This document shows, one piece after another, positions 45,329 to 53,967 of a DNA stretch of 64,000 bases. Numbering within the stretch: position 1 is the stretch's first letter; each line of letters starts with the position of its first letter. Source of the DNA: CAZIPN01 sp964541225 (lineage in GTDB: Bacteria; Actinomycetota; Coriobacteriia; Anaerosomatales; JAAXUF01); NCBI GenBank assembly GCA_964541225.1, contig CAZIPN010000010.1, positions 1 to 64,000 on the forward strand. Reading direction: 5' to 3'. Both the position numbers and the translations under genes were made by a program. The notes beneath the pieces are model-generated. The model searched no databases and was not told where the DNA came from. It saw only the letters and a list, made by a program, of their open reading frames with translations.

Positions 45329-46354
45329 CTACTGATCGGCCTGCTCGGCAGGAGACCCCACCGCGGACGGCGGGGAGACCGAGGGTAGCGATGTTGCCGC
45401 GACTGTCGAGACGGCAGCAGTCCTTCTGGGCCATTGGCCGAGGAACACCGCCCGCGTGACTGCACTGAACTCGAGCGCCCATGCCAGAAGAGTCGACGTC
45501 GCGGTGGTGGTTATCTCCGAGAGTGCCACGCCGAGCCACCCGCTGCCCACCAATACCAGTGGGAGCGTGACCATCTGCCCGGCGTAAATGCCCAAGCTCC
45601 TGCGTCCTGCCCATGCCTGCGCTGATATGACCCGGGCGGGCAACAGCCGATACATGGCCCACACGGTCGTGATACCGGCCACAGCGGTCACGAATTGGAC
45701 GGGGACTGTGACCTGCGGCACAAACGAGAGTCCCGCAAACGCTGCGACCCCACCGAGGGCAATCCATCCATCAAACCGCCGGAACACGGTGCGGTGTTTC
45801 GCGCACAAGTATCCGAGAACGAGGTAGGGCATCAACAGCACGATCTTGTCCAAGCCCGCGGTCGTTGTCCTCGGCAGAAAACGAGCGAGACCCACAGCGA
45901 GACCGACAGCACCGAGCCACATGTCGGCACGGCTGACAAGCCGAGCGAGCGTGAAGAGCACGAACAGCATGAACAACAGCCAAAGGAACCACATCTGATA
46001 GGCGCGATGCGGCTGAATCGCAGCCCAGCCGAGAGTGGTCGGCCAATCGGACACGGGCACACGTTGGATCAGCATCTCTGCGGCAACCCAAGCGAAATAC
46101 GGCACCAGCAACGCCAGCGCCTTGCGCCTCAGAAAGACAAGAGGGTTTGAGCCCTCGCGCCCAAATAGCACGTACCCGGCGAGAAAGACAAAGAGGGGCA
46201 TGTCGAACGAGACCATGAAGACAACGGCTTGATGGGCACCCGGCATGTGCATGAACTCCGACCGCAGGTTCAGAAGATGCTGCAGTGGAACGAGCGCGAC
46301 AGCGAAGAACTTCATCGCATCGATGAGCTCATTGCGTTTGCTGACTCCGGTGAT
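45329..46354 (-). CDS. Acyltransferase family 3 membrane protein (fucose 4-O-acetylase-like), apparent ATC start
   Basis: The integral membrane O-acyltransferase has about ten hydrophobic helices, the N-terminal histidine in 'VALVPLQHLL' and the pattern RNELIDAMKFFAV typical of the family, so it moves acetyl groups onto a surface glycan. The first ATG (46315) falls inside the conserved N-terminal block. The reading frame stays open for 13 more codons with family-like sequence (SKRNELIDA) but has no ATG, GTG or TTG. AGGAGG at 46362-46367 stands exactly 7 nt before an ATC codon (46352-46354). The protein therefore seems to start at ATC (341 residues), or carries a mutated start. Confidence 0.8.
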   Translation of the reverse strand: MTGVSKRNELIDAMKFFAVALVPLQHLLNLRSEFMHMPGAHQAVVFMVSFDMPLFVFLAGYVLFGREGSNPLVFLRRKALALLVPYFAWVAAEMLIQRVPVSDWPTTLGWAAIQPHRAYQMWFLWLLFMLFVLFTLARLVSRADMWLGAVGLAVGLARFLPRTTTAGLDKIVLLMPYLVLGYLCAKHRTVFRRFDGWIALGGVAAFAGLSFVPQVTVPVQFVTAVAGITTVWAMYRLLPARVISAQAWAGRRSLGIYAGQMVTLPLVLVGSGWLGVALSEITTTATSTLLAWALEFSAVTRAVFLGQWPRRTAAVSTVAATSLPSVSPPSAVGSPAEQADQ

Positions 46355-46458
46355 TCGGGCACCTCCTCAAGGGCGCGACGCAAGATCCTCGGCACAAGTC
46401 GGCCTTGTGCCCGCCCCACAAGCGATTTTGGTTCCATACTCGGCAGCGAGGCCGCGCG

Positions 46459-47244
46459 CTAGCCCACCTTCGGCTTGAGTGCGGTGGCAATGGTGTCGGC
46501 GAAGTTCACAAACTCGCTGGGCATCATGATGATCGTGGTCGTGTTCTGCTCGGCGCCAACCTCCGTGATCATCTGCATGCGGCGCAGCTCGAGCGCCAGC
46601 GGGTGCTCGGTGATGATGATCGACGCGTCGGCCAGCTTCTGAGCGGCTTCGTTCTCGGCCTCGGCCTTGATGATCCTTGCGCGCTTCTCGCGTTGCGCCT
46701 GCGCTTCCTGCGCCATGGCCCGCTGCATCTGCACCGGAATCTCGACGTCTTTCATCTCGACCATTTCGACCTTCACACCCCACGGCTCGGTCGCCTGGTC
46801 GACGATCTCTTGCAGGGCAGTGTTGATCTTGTCGCGCTCCTTGAGCACTTCATCAAGCGTGTGCTGGCCAATGATGTTGCGCATTGTCGTGAGCGCAACC
46901 TGGTAGGAAGCACCGTAGTAGTCCGCCACAGAAATGACGGCATTCACAGGATCCGTGATCTTGAGCCACACGACAGCGTTGACCTTGATCGTGACCGAGT
47001 CCTTCGTAATCGACTCCTGACTCTCGATGTCAACCGTCAGCGTTCGGATGTCGACCTTGCGCTGAGTATCGATTCCGAACGGAATGAGCCAGTACAGGCC
47101 GGGCCCTCTCGTGCCGTGCAGCCTGCCGAGTCGAAAGACAACCGCGCGCTGAAACTGATACGCGACCCGAATCCCGCTTACGAGCCCAATCGCAAGAAAG
47201 ATGACGAGGCCGAGCAGCAACATCGTGATGAGACCGAGCACCAT
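46459..47244 (-). CDS. Slipin / SPFH (band 7) membrane protein
   Basis: The 261-residue stomatin-like protein has an N-terminal membrane helix (about 3-25). An SPFH domain follows with 'AVVFRLGRLHGTRGPGLYWLIPFGID' near 34-60 and 'SYQVALTTMRNIIGQHTLDEVLKERDKI' near 115-143. It ends with a coiled-coil region rich in Ala/Glu/Gln/Arg. SPFH proteins scaffold membrane microdomains or regulate proteases. No NfeD-type partner gene is adjacent. ATG 47244 follows GGGAGG. It is divergent from the small-protein gene at 47552. Confidence 0.93.
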   Translation of the reverse strand: MVLGLITMLLLGLVIFLAIGLVSGIRVAYQFQRAVVFRLGRLHGTRGPGLYWLIPFGIDTQRKVDIRTLTVDIESQESITKDSVTIKVNAVVWLKITDPVNAVISVADYYGASYQVALTTMRNIIGQHTLDEVLKERDKINTALQEIVDQATEPWGVKVEMVEMKDVEIPVQMQRAMAQEAQAQREKRARIIKAEAENEAAQKLADASIIITEHPLALELRRMQMITEVGAEQNTTTIIMMPSEFVNFADTIATALKPKVG

Positions 47245-47551
47245 TGCCCCTCCCAAGTCGAGCGGACCGCGCGTCACGACCGATCGTGTCGTTGACTCAT
47301 CTTACATCCGCGAGGTTCTCCCCATGCCCAGCTTCCTGACCCTGCAGCGCGGTCACAAAGGCGACACGCCTAGCGTCGACCATTCAACGCAATCAGGCGC
47401 CGCTCAGATGGCCCGAATGCGCTTGTCCGCCGTTCCCAAAGCACATCTATTGATGCGCATCATTTCAGCCGATGAAAAGAACAGATGCGGAAACCAGCCA
47501 CGGTGTCCGGGTCTGTTGAACAGCCCGTTGGACGCAGCATGGAGGTGAATC
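47245..47551. other. Intergenic region, 307 bp, between divergent genes
   Basis: It holds the ribosome sites of the slipin gene and of the small protein gene, and presumably both promoters. No clear promoter pair, repeat or RNA is visible. Confidence 0.45.
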
Positions 47552-47791
47552 ATGAACCTCGACAAAGCACTCGAGATCGTCAACGATCCCTCGATGAACG
47601 CCTACTGTGACTACGTCCACAACGAGATCTTCCGCAACTACGGCCAGTACGAGCTGGGGTTCGATGACATGTACGACGAGGTCGCGATGGCCTTCGCGTT
47701 CGTCGCAGTCGAAGTCGCGCTCAATGACGAGATGTTCGAGTTTGTGCCGAAAGACGAGGACCCGGAGTCTGACGACACGAGCGATTCCTAG
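47552..47791 (+). CDS. Small acidic protein of unknown function
   Basis: The 79-residue product is strongly acidic at its C terminus (KDEDPESDDTSDS). It has a helical middle ('YDEVAMAFAFVAVEVALNDEMFEF') and an aromatic-rich segment ('YCDYVHNEIFRNYGQYELGFDDMYDE'). No signal peptide or membrane helix is evident. The family is not recognised. ATG 47552 follows GGAGGTGA, a strong ribosome site, so it is probably a real gene. It precedes the cold-shock gene but seems to be separately transcribed. Confidence 0.7.
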   Translation: MNLDKALEIVNDPSMNAYCDYVHNEIFRNYGQYELGFDDMYDEVAMAFAFVAVEVALNDEMFEFVPKDEDPESDDTSDS

Positions 47792-47821
47792 TCGCCACCT
47801 GCGGCTCCTCGATCCTTAAGA

Positions 47822-47851
47822 CTGGCAAAGCTGGTCAAGACGGCCTACACT
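47822..47851 (+). promoter_or_regulatory. Predicted promoter of the cold-shock gene with a long 5' leader
   Basis: CTGGCA (47822-47827) and TACACT (47846-47851) are separated by 18 bp. The start would be near 47858, giving a leader of about 108 nt before ATG 47966. Long leaders are typical of cold-shock mRNAs, where they act as temperature-responsive RNA structures. Confidence 0.5.
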
Positions 47852-47965
47852 GTCAAGTCGAGTCCGACCCCGGGCTCAGATGTACGCGGTGCGCCCACCC
47901 GCTTGCATGCGGGGAGTCGCATCGCTTCTTTATGTGTCTGCGGACACGAGATTGGATGGTTTGGA

Positions 47966-48169
47966 ATGGCTACAGGTACCGTCAAGTGGTTCAACCCGGA
48001 CAAAGGCTATGGCTTCATCTCTCGCGAGGACGGCGACGATCTGTTCGCGCACTTCAGTGAGATCCAGAGCGAGGGCTTCAAGACGCTCGATGAGGGTCAG
48101 GCCGTGTCCTTCGAAATCACTACTGGCCAGAACGGCAAGCAGCAGGCGAGCAAGATCGTCAAGCTCTAG
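47966..48169 (+). CDS. Cold shock domain protein (CspA family)
   Basis: The 67-residue OB-fold protein binds single-stranded RNA and DNA. It carries both RNP motifs ('KGYGFISRED' near 13-22 and 'DLFAHFSEI' near 25-33) and starts 'ATGTVKWFNPDKGYGF', as usual. ATG 47966 is set by homology of the N terminus; the longer upstream frame is leader. The ribosome site is weak (GGA). An intrinsic terminator follows at 48196. Confidence 0.97.
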   Translation: MATGTVKWFNPDKGYGFISREDGDDLFAHFSEIQSEGFKTLDEGQAVSFEITTGQNGKQQASKIVKL

Positions 48170-48195
48170 TTCCACACACAGCTTGCACCTACGAA

Positions 48196-48226
48196 GGGCG
48201 GCCCCGCATGGGGTCGTCCTTTCTTT
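48196..48226 (+). terminator. Intrinsic terminator of the cold-shock gene
   Basis: A 10-bp stem, GGGCGGCCCC with GGGGTCGTCC (two G-U pairs), closes on a GCAT loop and is followed by TTTCTTT. It lies 27 nt after the stop codon. Confidence 0.85.
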
Positions 48227-48416
48227 GCGATGATGCCCCCACATGTTCACAATATCCTCCTGTTTCACACTGGCACTCATCTACGTGGCGCCGCGAGCCG
48301 ATACTCTCGCGTAGAGGAATGACACCACGTGGCGTGAACGATCTGGCGACGCGCCACATGTGTGCTCGAAGGCAGACGCCAAATGGGACAATAGGTCGCG
48401 TGAGGGAGGGACCGAG

Positions 48417-49343
48417 ATGACCGAGTCGACAATCGGCTCAAGACTTGAGTTGATCCTCGACACCATGACCGATGGCGTCTACGTCACAACAGATGAGCGC
48501 GAGATCGTCTACTGGAGCGCGGGTGCAGAGAGAATCACCGGCTACCCGGCAGAAGAGGTCGTCGGCAGGCACTGCTACGACAACATCTTGGTCCACACTG
48601 ACCTGCACGGCAAGCAACTGTGCGTTTCCGGCTGTCCCCTCGAATCATGTATCCAGACTGGTCAGAGGTATGCGGTCAACGAAGTATTCCTGAAGCGCAA
48701 AGATGGGGAGCGCTTGGCCGTCTACGTGAAGACCGCGACGTTCGTTGAGAACGGCACGACATACGGAGTCGAGATCTTCGGCGAGCTTGAGTCGGTTGCC
48801 GGCCAGGACCTCGCCACACGCGTTCAGGAACTCTCCGAGACTTCAATAACCGATCCGCTGAGCGGCTTGTTCAACAGGCGCTACTTCGATGCGGCTTTGC
48901 AGCAGCAGTACGACATGTTCCGGAGCCTCGGCCGTCACTATGGCGTCATGCACATCGACGTCGATCACTTCAAGAACATCAATGACACGCTGGGCCACGC
49001 GACCGGTGACGAAGCCATCCGATTCGTCGCCAACGTCTTGTCGAGGAACGCTCGCAAGATGGATGTTGTTGCGCGCTACGGTGGCGATGAATTCGCCATC
49101 ATCTGCGCCGTTGCCTCAAGAGACGAACTCGAGCGCTACTGCAACCGGCTCATCACGATGGTTCACGAATCGCGGTTCACCCCTGCCGAGGAATCCGGTA
49201 CGCCGGTCACAATCTCGGTCGGAGGTGCCCTGGTCGACGAGACTGACCGGAATGCGCGCCGCACAGTCGAACGCGCAGATGAGGCAATGTATGCCGCCAA
49301 GAACGCAGGGCGCGACGGTCTCGTCATCTCCGACGCCGACTAG
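48417..49343 (+). CDS. PAS-GGDEF diguanylate cyclase
   Basis: The 308-residue protein has a PAS domain at about 8-125 ('LELILDTMTDGVYVTTDEREIVYWSAGAERITGYPAEEVVGRHC') with several cysteines (HCYDN, CVSGCPLESC). These cysteines could bind a metal or be redox-active. A GGDEF domain follows at about 150-305. The active motif GGDEF ('ARYGGDEFAII') is preceded by an RxxD inhibitory site (RKMD). It is soluble. ATG 48417 follows GGAGGGA at 5 nt. It is monocistronic in appearance. Confidence 0.93.
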   Translation: MTESTIGSRLELILDTMTDGVYVTTDEREIVYWSAGAERITGYPAEEVVGRHCYDNILVHTDLHGKQLCVSGCPLESCIQTGQRYAVNEVFLKRKDGERLAVYVKTATFVENGTTYGVEIFGELESVAGQDLATRVQELSETSITDPLSGLFNRRYFDAALQQQYDMFRSLGRHYGVMHIDVDHFKNINDTLGHATGDEAIRFVANVLSRNARKMDVVARYGGDEFAIICAVASRDELERYCNRLITMVHESRFTPAEESGTPVTISVGGALVDETDRNARRTVERADEAMYAAKNAGRDGLVISDAD

Positions 49344-49479
49344 TTCGGTTCACGCCGCCGTATTCTCTGCGCACTCTCTCTTCGTGTCAGCTGCCCCCTT
49401 CGCGTGCGGCACTCAACTGCCGATTGCCAACGCTTGCGAGACAATTCCTCCGAAGCGTCTTGGCTCGGCGCTCGCTGCG

Positions 49480-49485
49480 TATAAT
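49480..49485 (+). promoter_or_regulatory. -10 element upstream of the B12-binding radical SAM gene
   Basis: TATAAT is a perfect consensus -10, 60 nt upstream of GTG 49546. The nearest -35-like sequence, TTGGCT at 49460-49465, is only 14 bp away, so the -35 is unclear. Confidence 0.55.
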
Positions 49486-49545
49486 CCCATCATTAGATAG
49501 CCACGTGACACAGGGTCGCGTGTTTCCTCGGTGGGGGCGTGAGTC

Positions 49546-51108
49546 GTGAGCATAGTGAAGCGTGTGGCACTGATCGAAGCCGGATCTCCTGGTCTGAACA
49601 TCTACAGCCACGTCGCGATGGGGCGCGGCGTGTCTCTGCTGGCGACCGTGATGCGGGATGCCGGATGGGAAGCGCGCGCCTTCATCGAAGACGTATCCGG
49701 AAAGGACAGCGTCGACTGGGAGTTCGTTCGCACGGCAAGCGTCGTCGGGTTCTCGGCCATCACGTGTACCATGCCGAGAACTGCTGAGCTGGTGGCTCGC
49801 ACGCGAAGTCTCAACCCCGGCGCCACGATCTTGTTCGGGGGACCCGAGCCAACGTGCAACCCGCAACGCAGCTTCGACATGGGTGCCGACATGGTGCTTC
49901 GTGGAGAAGCCGAACTCACCTTGCCACGGCTTCTCGCGCTGTTGTGCGGCGAATCTCATGAGTCGTTCAACGACATCGAAGGTCTGATGTGGCGCGAGGA
50001 AGGTGCGGTACAGAAGAGTCTCCCAACGAAACAACTCACGAAGGACGAACTGAGTGCGCTTCCCATCGTTGATCATTCACTTGTCCACGACGCCGACGCG
50101 ACGTCAGTTGCGGCAGTGTGGCGCACGCGAGGATGTCCCGGCCGCTGCGATTTCTGCGAAGTTGCCGAGATGTACCCCCGATGCGTGCGGCGTTCGGATG
50201 AGCGCACGATCGATGAGCTTATGCAGGCACAGCAGAAGGGCTACGGGACCGCATTCCTCATCGACGACAATGCGGCAGCCAACAAACCTGCTTTCATGGA
50301 ATTCTTGAAGAAGGCCGCCTCGAGCGGATATGCCCGAGGTCTGGTGACGCAGCTGCGGGCCGATTCGGTGTTTCGCAAGGACGGTCGAATCGACCGCGAA
50401 TTCATCAGACTGCTGAAGCGAGCTGCCGGCGTGACCATCGTGTGCGTCGGTGTCGAGTCCGCGACCGATGAGAATCTTGAGGCACTCCACAAGGACGTCG
50501 ATGCACAGCGCATGGCTCGGGCACTCAAGGCAATGAAACGCGCGGGGCTGCTCGTCCACGGGATGTTCATCGCCCTGACTGATGACACTCGTGAGGCAAT
50601 CAAGCGCAACGGCGACTACGCGCGCAAGTACGTGACCTCGTTGCAGTACTTGTTCGAGACTCCACTCCCTGGGACCAAGCGAACGCGCGAGCACGAGGCC
50701 GCTGGCAACATGCTCTTCGATCGTCTGGAGGATCTGTCCTTCTACGACGGAATGCATTGCGTGTTGCGTCCGCTACGGATGCGTGCCGAGGAAATGCAGC
50801 GCCTTGTGGAGCGCGAGTATCGCCGGTTCTACTCGATACCGCGGATCATCCGCGCCGCGCTCGAAGGCACCTTCGTCCGATTCCGGAGACTGACCCAGGG
50901 GCAACACGCGGAGCTGCGTTCGCTGCCGCTGGGGCGTCGGTTCACCAAATGGCTGCGATTCCACGCCGAGTACAAGTTTGGCCCCGTGGCTTTTCTGGCG
51001 ATCGGTCGCAAGCGCGTTCACGACATAATCAAGGATCAGCACTACGCGGACTTCCTGAACCGGCTCCAAGCGGTCACACAGGTTGCCGAGGAAAGTGCCA
51101 CTCGCTGA
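49546..51108 (+). CDS. B12-binding domain radical SAM protein (BchE-like class)
   Basis: The 520-residue enzyme has an N-terminal cobalamin-binding fold (about 5-140, 'VVGFSAITCTMPRTAELVARTRSLNPGATILFGGPEPT'). A radical SAM core follows with CX3CX2C at Cys197, Cys201 and Cys204 ('GCPGRCDFC'), then a C-terminal part of about 170 residues. Such enzymes do methylations, cyclisations or ring rearrangements in cofactor, lipid and antibiotic pathways; the substrate is unknown. The start is GTG 49546, with a G-rich site upstream. An intrinsic terminator follows at 51137. It lies upstream of two co-oriented envelope genes. Confidence 0.9.
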   Translation: MSIVKRVALIEAGSPGLNIYSHVAMGRGVSLLATVMRDAGWEARAFIEDVSGKDSVDWEFVRTASVVGFSAITCTMPRTAELVARTRSLNPGATILFGGPEPTCNPQRSFDMGADMVLRGEAELTLPRLLALLCGESHESFNDIEGLMWREEGAVQKSLPTKQLTKDELSALPIVDHSLVHDADATSVAAVWRTRGCPGRCDFCEVAEMYPRCVRRSDERTIDELMQAQQKGYGTAFLIDDNAAANKPAFMEFLKKAASSGYARGLVTQLRADSVFRKDGRIDREFIRLLKRAAGVTIVCVGVESATDENLEALHKDVDAQRMARALKAMKRAGLLVHGMFIALTDDTREAIKRNGDYARKYVTSLQYLFETPLPGTKRTREHEAAGNMLFDRLEDLSFYDGMHCVLRPLRMRAEEMQRLVEREYRRFYSIPRIIRAALEGTFVRFRRLTQGQHAELRSLPLGRRFTKWLRFHAEYKFGPVAFLAIGRKRVHDIIKDQHYADFLNRLQAVTQVAEESATR

Positions 51109-51136
51109 GAGTCCGAAGCTAGATCACCTGAACGTG

Positions 51137-51176
51137 AGAGGCTCGTGGCCCGCGTCGTGCGGCACGAGCCTCTTTG
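51137..51176 (+). terminator. Intrinsic terminator of the radical SAM gene
   Basis: An 11-bp perfect stem (AGAGGCTCGTG with CACGAGCCTCT) encloses a 15-nt loop and ends in TTT, 28 nt after the stop codon. Confidence 0.75.
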
Positions 51177-51201
51177 TGGTCTGACACTCGCGTATTACTA
51201 T
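51174..51201 (+). promoter_or_regulatory. Possible promoter of the DUF4350-like lipoprotein gene
   Basis: TTGTGG (51174-51179) and TACTAT (51196-51201) are 16 bp apart, overlapping the end of the preceding terminator. The predicted start is about 55 nt upstream of ATG 51263. Confidence 0.35.
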
Positions 51202-51262
51202 TGATCTGATCGCATTTGCCGCGTCGGCGGCTTGCCTTGCAACGGACGAAGGAGACGCCTCC

Positions 51263-52252
51263 ATGGCCACGCCCGCAAACCGAACAACGAGTCTCCAGTG
51301 GTTGCTCGGCACGCGACTGTTCGCAGTCGTCATCGCCACAGTCGGGATCCTGATTCTGATCCAAGCCGGAGGATGCAGTAGCCCAGCGGCAACCTCACGA
51401 ACAAGTTCAACCGGTTCCGATCAGCTTCGGCTGTTGCCGAATGCATCCACGTCCACCAACGGAACCCAGAAGCCGACATCCGGAGCACCCACAAGCCTGG
51501 AACAGGTCGACGCGCAGAACGCCGCGACCACGATTGACTCGACTTCCACGGGCAGCGGACCGATAGTCCTGTTTGATGTCGCCCATCGCGAGATCTTTGG
51601 TCCCAAGAATACCTCTGAACTCGGCCAGTCCGCCGCAGTGGCACGCATGCGATCAGCGGGCGTGCGAGTAGTTGCTACGCACACGCCTTTCACGTCCGCG
51701 ATGTTGCGCGGAGTATCCGGTGTGATGATCTCAGGTAATATGCAACCACTCGACACCAATGAGCTCGCGGCGCTCAATGACTTCATGACTGGCGGCGGAG
51801 TCGTCGTGGTCACTGTCCACATAGCTCCAATGGATCAGAACATCGCGCGGGCATTCGGGTTCGCGCTGTCTCCCCAGGTCCTGCAGGCGACGACTCCGCA
51901 ACCTGGCGGCAACCCTCTGAACTTCGCGTGCACGAGCATCGAACAGCATCCACTGACCCAGGGAATCAGCGCTGTGAAGGTTCTTGGCGCTTGGGGGATT
52001 GCGGCCCAGCCGCCGTCCCAGATACTCGTTGGGACAAGCGCCGACACGTGGATCGACGTCGACGGAGACGGCAAGCGAACGACAAACGACATGGCTGGGA
52101 AGTTCGGCATGGTGGGCCTGAGGCAGATCGGCAAGGGGGCCTTCATCATATCCGGCGACGATGCCGTTTTCGCGAACGTCGCGCTTGCATCAAAGGACAA
52201 CGTGCAACTGTTCGACAACATCGTGAAGGCGATCAAGCCGCCAACACAGTAG
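51263..52252 (+). CDS. Predicted lipoprotein with a DUF4350/GldG-like domain
   Basis: The 329-residue protein has a hydrophobic N terminus (about 15-35) ending in a lipobox (QAGGC, Cys38), so it should be anchored on the outer face of the membrane. A Thr/Ser-rich linker runs to about 95. The following domain starts 'GPIVLFDVAHREIFGPKNTSELGQ' and contains 'FMTGGGVVVVTVHIAPMDQNIARAFGF', like the Rossmann-like DUF4350 domain found in membrane-associated transport or gliding complexes. A calcium-like loop (DVDGDGKRTTND) lies near 270. ATG 51263 follows AAGGAGA. Confidence 0.75.
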   Translation: MATPANRTTSLQWLLGTRLFAVVIATVGILILIQAGGCSSPAATSRTSSTGSDQLRLLPNASTSTNGTQKPTSGAPTSLEQVDAQNAATTIDSTSTGSGPIVLFDVAHREIFGPKNTSELGQSAAVARMRSAGVRVVATHTPFTSAMLRGVSGVMISGNMQPLDTNELAALNDFMTGGGVVVVTVHIAPMDQNIARAFGFALSPQVLQATTPQPGGNPLNFACTSIEQHPLTQGISAVKVLGAWGIAAQPPSQILVGTSADTWIDVDGDGKRTTNDMAGKFGMVGLRQIGKGAFIISGDDAVFANVALASKDNVQLFDNIVKAIKPPTQ

Positions 52253-52350
52253 GAACCGCGCCCGAGGCTCAGCCACAATTCAAGACATCAGTTGGGTTTG
52301 AGTTTACAATCAGCTCTGTCCCGCTAGCGTCAACGTCGTTGAGGCCTGCC

Positions 52351-53211
52351 ATGTCCGATGCCGACGACCAGCATGCAATTCATAACTCGATGGCCTTCAA
52401 GGAGCACAGCGTGAGTCCTAGCGCTGGAGCTTTGCGCGGCACCCTCATCGGATTCTGGGATCAGCTTCCCGTGCACGCACTTCGTTTTGCACTTGCCGTC
52501 AACGCGCTGTTCGTCATCCTCTACCTCATGGGAGTGGCATTCTTCGCCAAGGCCCCGAATGCCTTCTTCCTTCTCTCGCTTGAGCGGGAAGGCAATCCGC
52601 CGTCATGGTGGTACGGGTCACAGCAGCTGCTCGTTGCCCTTGTGTTCCTGGCCCTTGCATCGAAGATGTTCGAGTTCGACGAACGAATCCGGCCGTTGCG
52701 AGACCTCTTCCGAGCTTCGGCGCTTGGTTTCACCTTCATCTCACTTGATGAGGTCGGTGAATTGCACGAACTCGGCTCCAGAATGCTGCTGGGGATCAAA
52801 GGCATTCAAACGCTGGAGTCCTCGTTCGAGCAGTCGGTGATCCATATGAAGCACCATCTTCACGGCGGCGGTTTGTGGATAGTCGTGTACGCAATCGTAG
52901 GCTTGGCAGTTCTCATGTGGCTCGTTCCGAGAGTGATTGCGGCGTACAAGATCTGGCCCAAGGAGGTCACGACCGTCGCGATCGGCTTCGGGATCTTCGC
53001 TTTCTCGGCAGCGGTTCTTCAGGTGTTGGGTTACTTCACGAAGAGCGGAACGCCTCTTCATGTGCTCTACGTTGTTGTCGAACAATCGCTGAAGATGTCG
53101 GGCATCTCGATAGCGCTCTTTGGCGCATTGAAGGTGCTAGGCGCGAGCATGCAGAAGCTCGTTCAGCAGCTCGGCGAGGAAGCGCGATCCCCCAAGCTCG
53201 AGTCCCCCTAG
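52351..53211 (+). CDS. Multipass membrane protein of unknown function with Asp/Glu/His motifs
   Basis: The 286-residue protein has about six hydrophobic segments. Conserved-looking polar motifs lie in or next to them: 'FISLDEVGELHELG' near 129-142 and 'IHMKHHLHGGG' near 162-172. The acidic/His pairs could bind a metal or form a catalytic centre, as in several uncharacterised membrane enzymes. I do not recognise a named family. ATG 52351 follows GAGG at 6 nt. It lies 98 nt after the DUF4350-like lipoprotein gene, same strand. Confidence 0.7.
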   Translation: MSDADDQHAIHNSMAFKEHSVSPSAGALRGTLIGFWDQLPVHALRFALAVNALFVILYLMGVAFFAKAPNAFFLLSLEREGNPPSWWYGSQQLLVALVFLALASKMFEFDERIRPLRDLFRASALGFTFISLDEVGELHELGSRMLLGIKGIQTLESSFEQSVIHMKHHLHGGGLWIVVYAIVGLAVLMWLVPRVIAAYKIWPKEVTTVAIGFGIFAFSAAVLQVLGYFTKSGTPLHVLYVVVEQSLKMSGISIALFGALKVLGASMQKLVQQLGEEARSPKLESP

Positions 53212-53268
53212 CCAAACGCAGCAGTGCCACCTCATCAGGCGTTGGAATTCGTGTACCGAAATAGTGCG

Positions 53269-53834
53269 ATGGTGCAGCACACGTCCACGGCAGTCGCGTT
53301 CTCCAGACACGCGAACCGCCGTTCGCGAGTTCTGCGAAGCCATTGCGCAACCCGACATGGCGTTGGTGATGTTCTTCTGCTCTCCCACCTATGATCTCGA
53401 CGTTGTGGCAGAGGAGATGAATCAGCGATTCAACGGAGTCCCCATCATTGGCTGCACCACTGCCGGGGAGATCGGACCGTTGGGCTGTGTCGACGACAGT
53501 CTCTCCGGCGCGAGTTTCTCGGCCGGCAGCTTTGGCGCGGCGGTTGGGGGAATCGAACGGCTATCCGATTTCGGCAGCGAGCCACAGCACGAGTTCGTCC
53601 AGAGTCTTCTGCAGGATCTCGAACGTCGAGCCCCGAGCACCCGCAACGACAACACCGTACGGAAGAATCATGTTCGGCGACTCGGCGATAGCCGTGACCG
53701 CCTCGTTTGGCATCGCCGTCTTCCCGCGTGACGGCCGCACGAGCGACCAGCTCATCGCCGCTTCTGACCACGCGCTATACGCCGCCAAAGAGGCGGGCAG
53801 GAACCGCGTGAGCGTGCACCACGCGGCCACCTAG
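53269..53834 (+). pseudogene. Decayed FIST-GGDEF signalling gene
   Basis: The region encodes, in broken frames, a FIST N-terminal sensor segment and the C-terminal end of a GGDEF domain. ATG 53269 begins 'MVQHTSTAVAFS'; a frameshift near 53305 moves to 'DTRTAVREFCEAIAQPDMAL', which runs on through 'CTTAGEIGPLG' and 'SGASFSAGSFG'. A third frame then carries 'VTASFGIAVFPRDGRTSD' and 'ALYAAKEAGRNRV' to the stop at 53834. The catalytic GGDEF core and the rest of FIST are missing. It therefore looks like a cyclase gene reduced by internal deletion plus frameshift. Confidence 0.75.
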
Positions 53835-53967
53835 CCTCCGTCAAACTGCAGAAACGGCCTCAGACTTGCTTTTCTGCGCCCTGTCGACGGAAAATGTCTG
53901 CCGTTCGCGAATTCGTAGCCCGTTTGCAGCCTGCGCGAGAGCGCCGCGACATGAGAGTGACTTCGCT

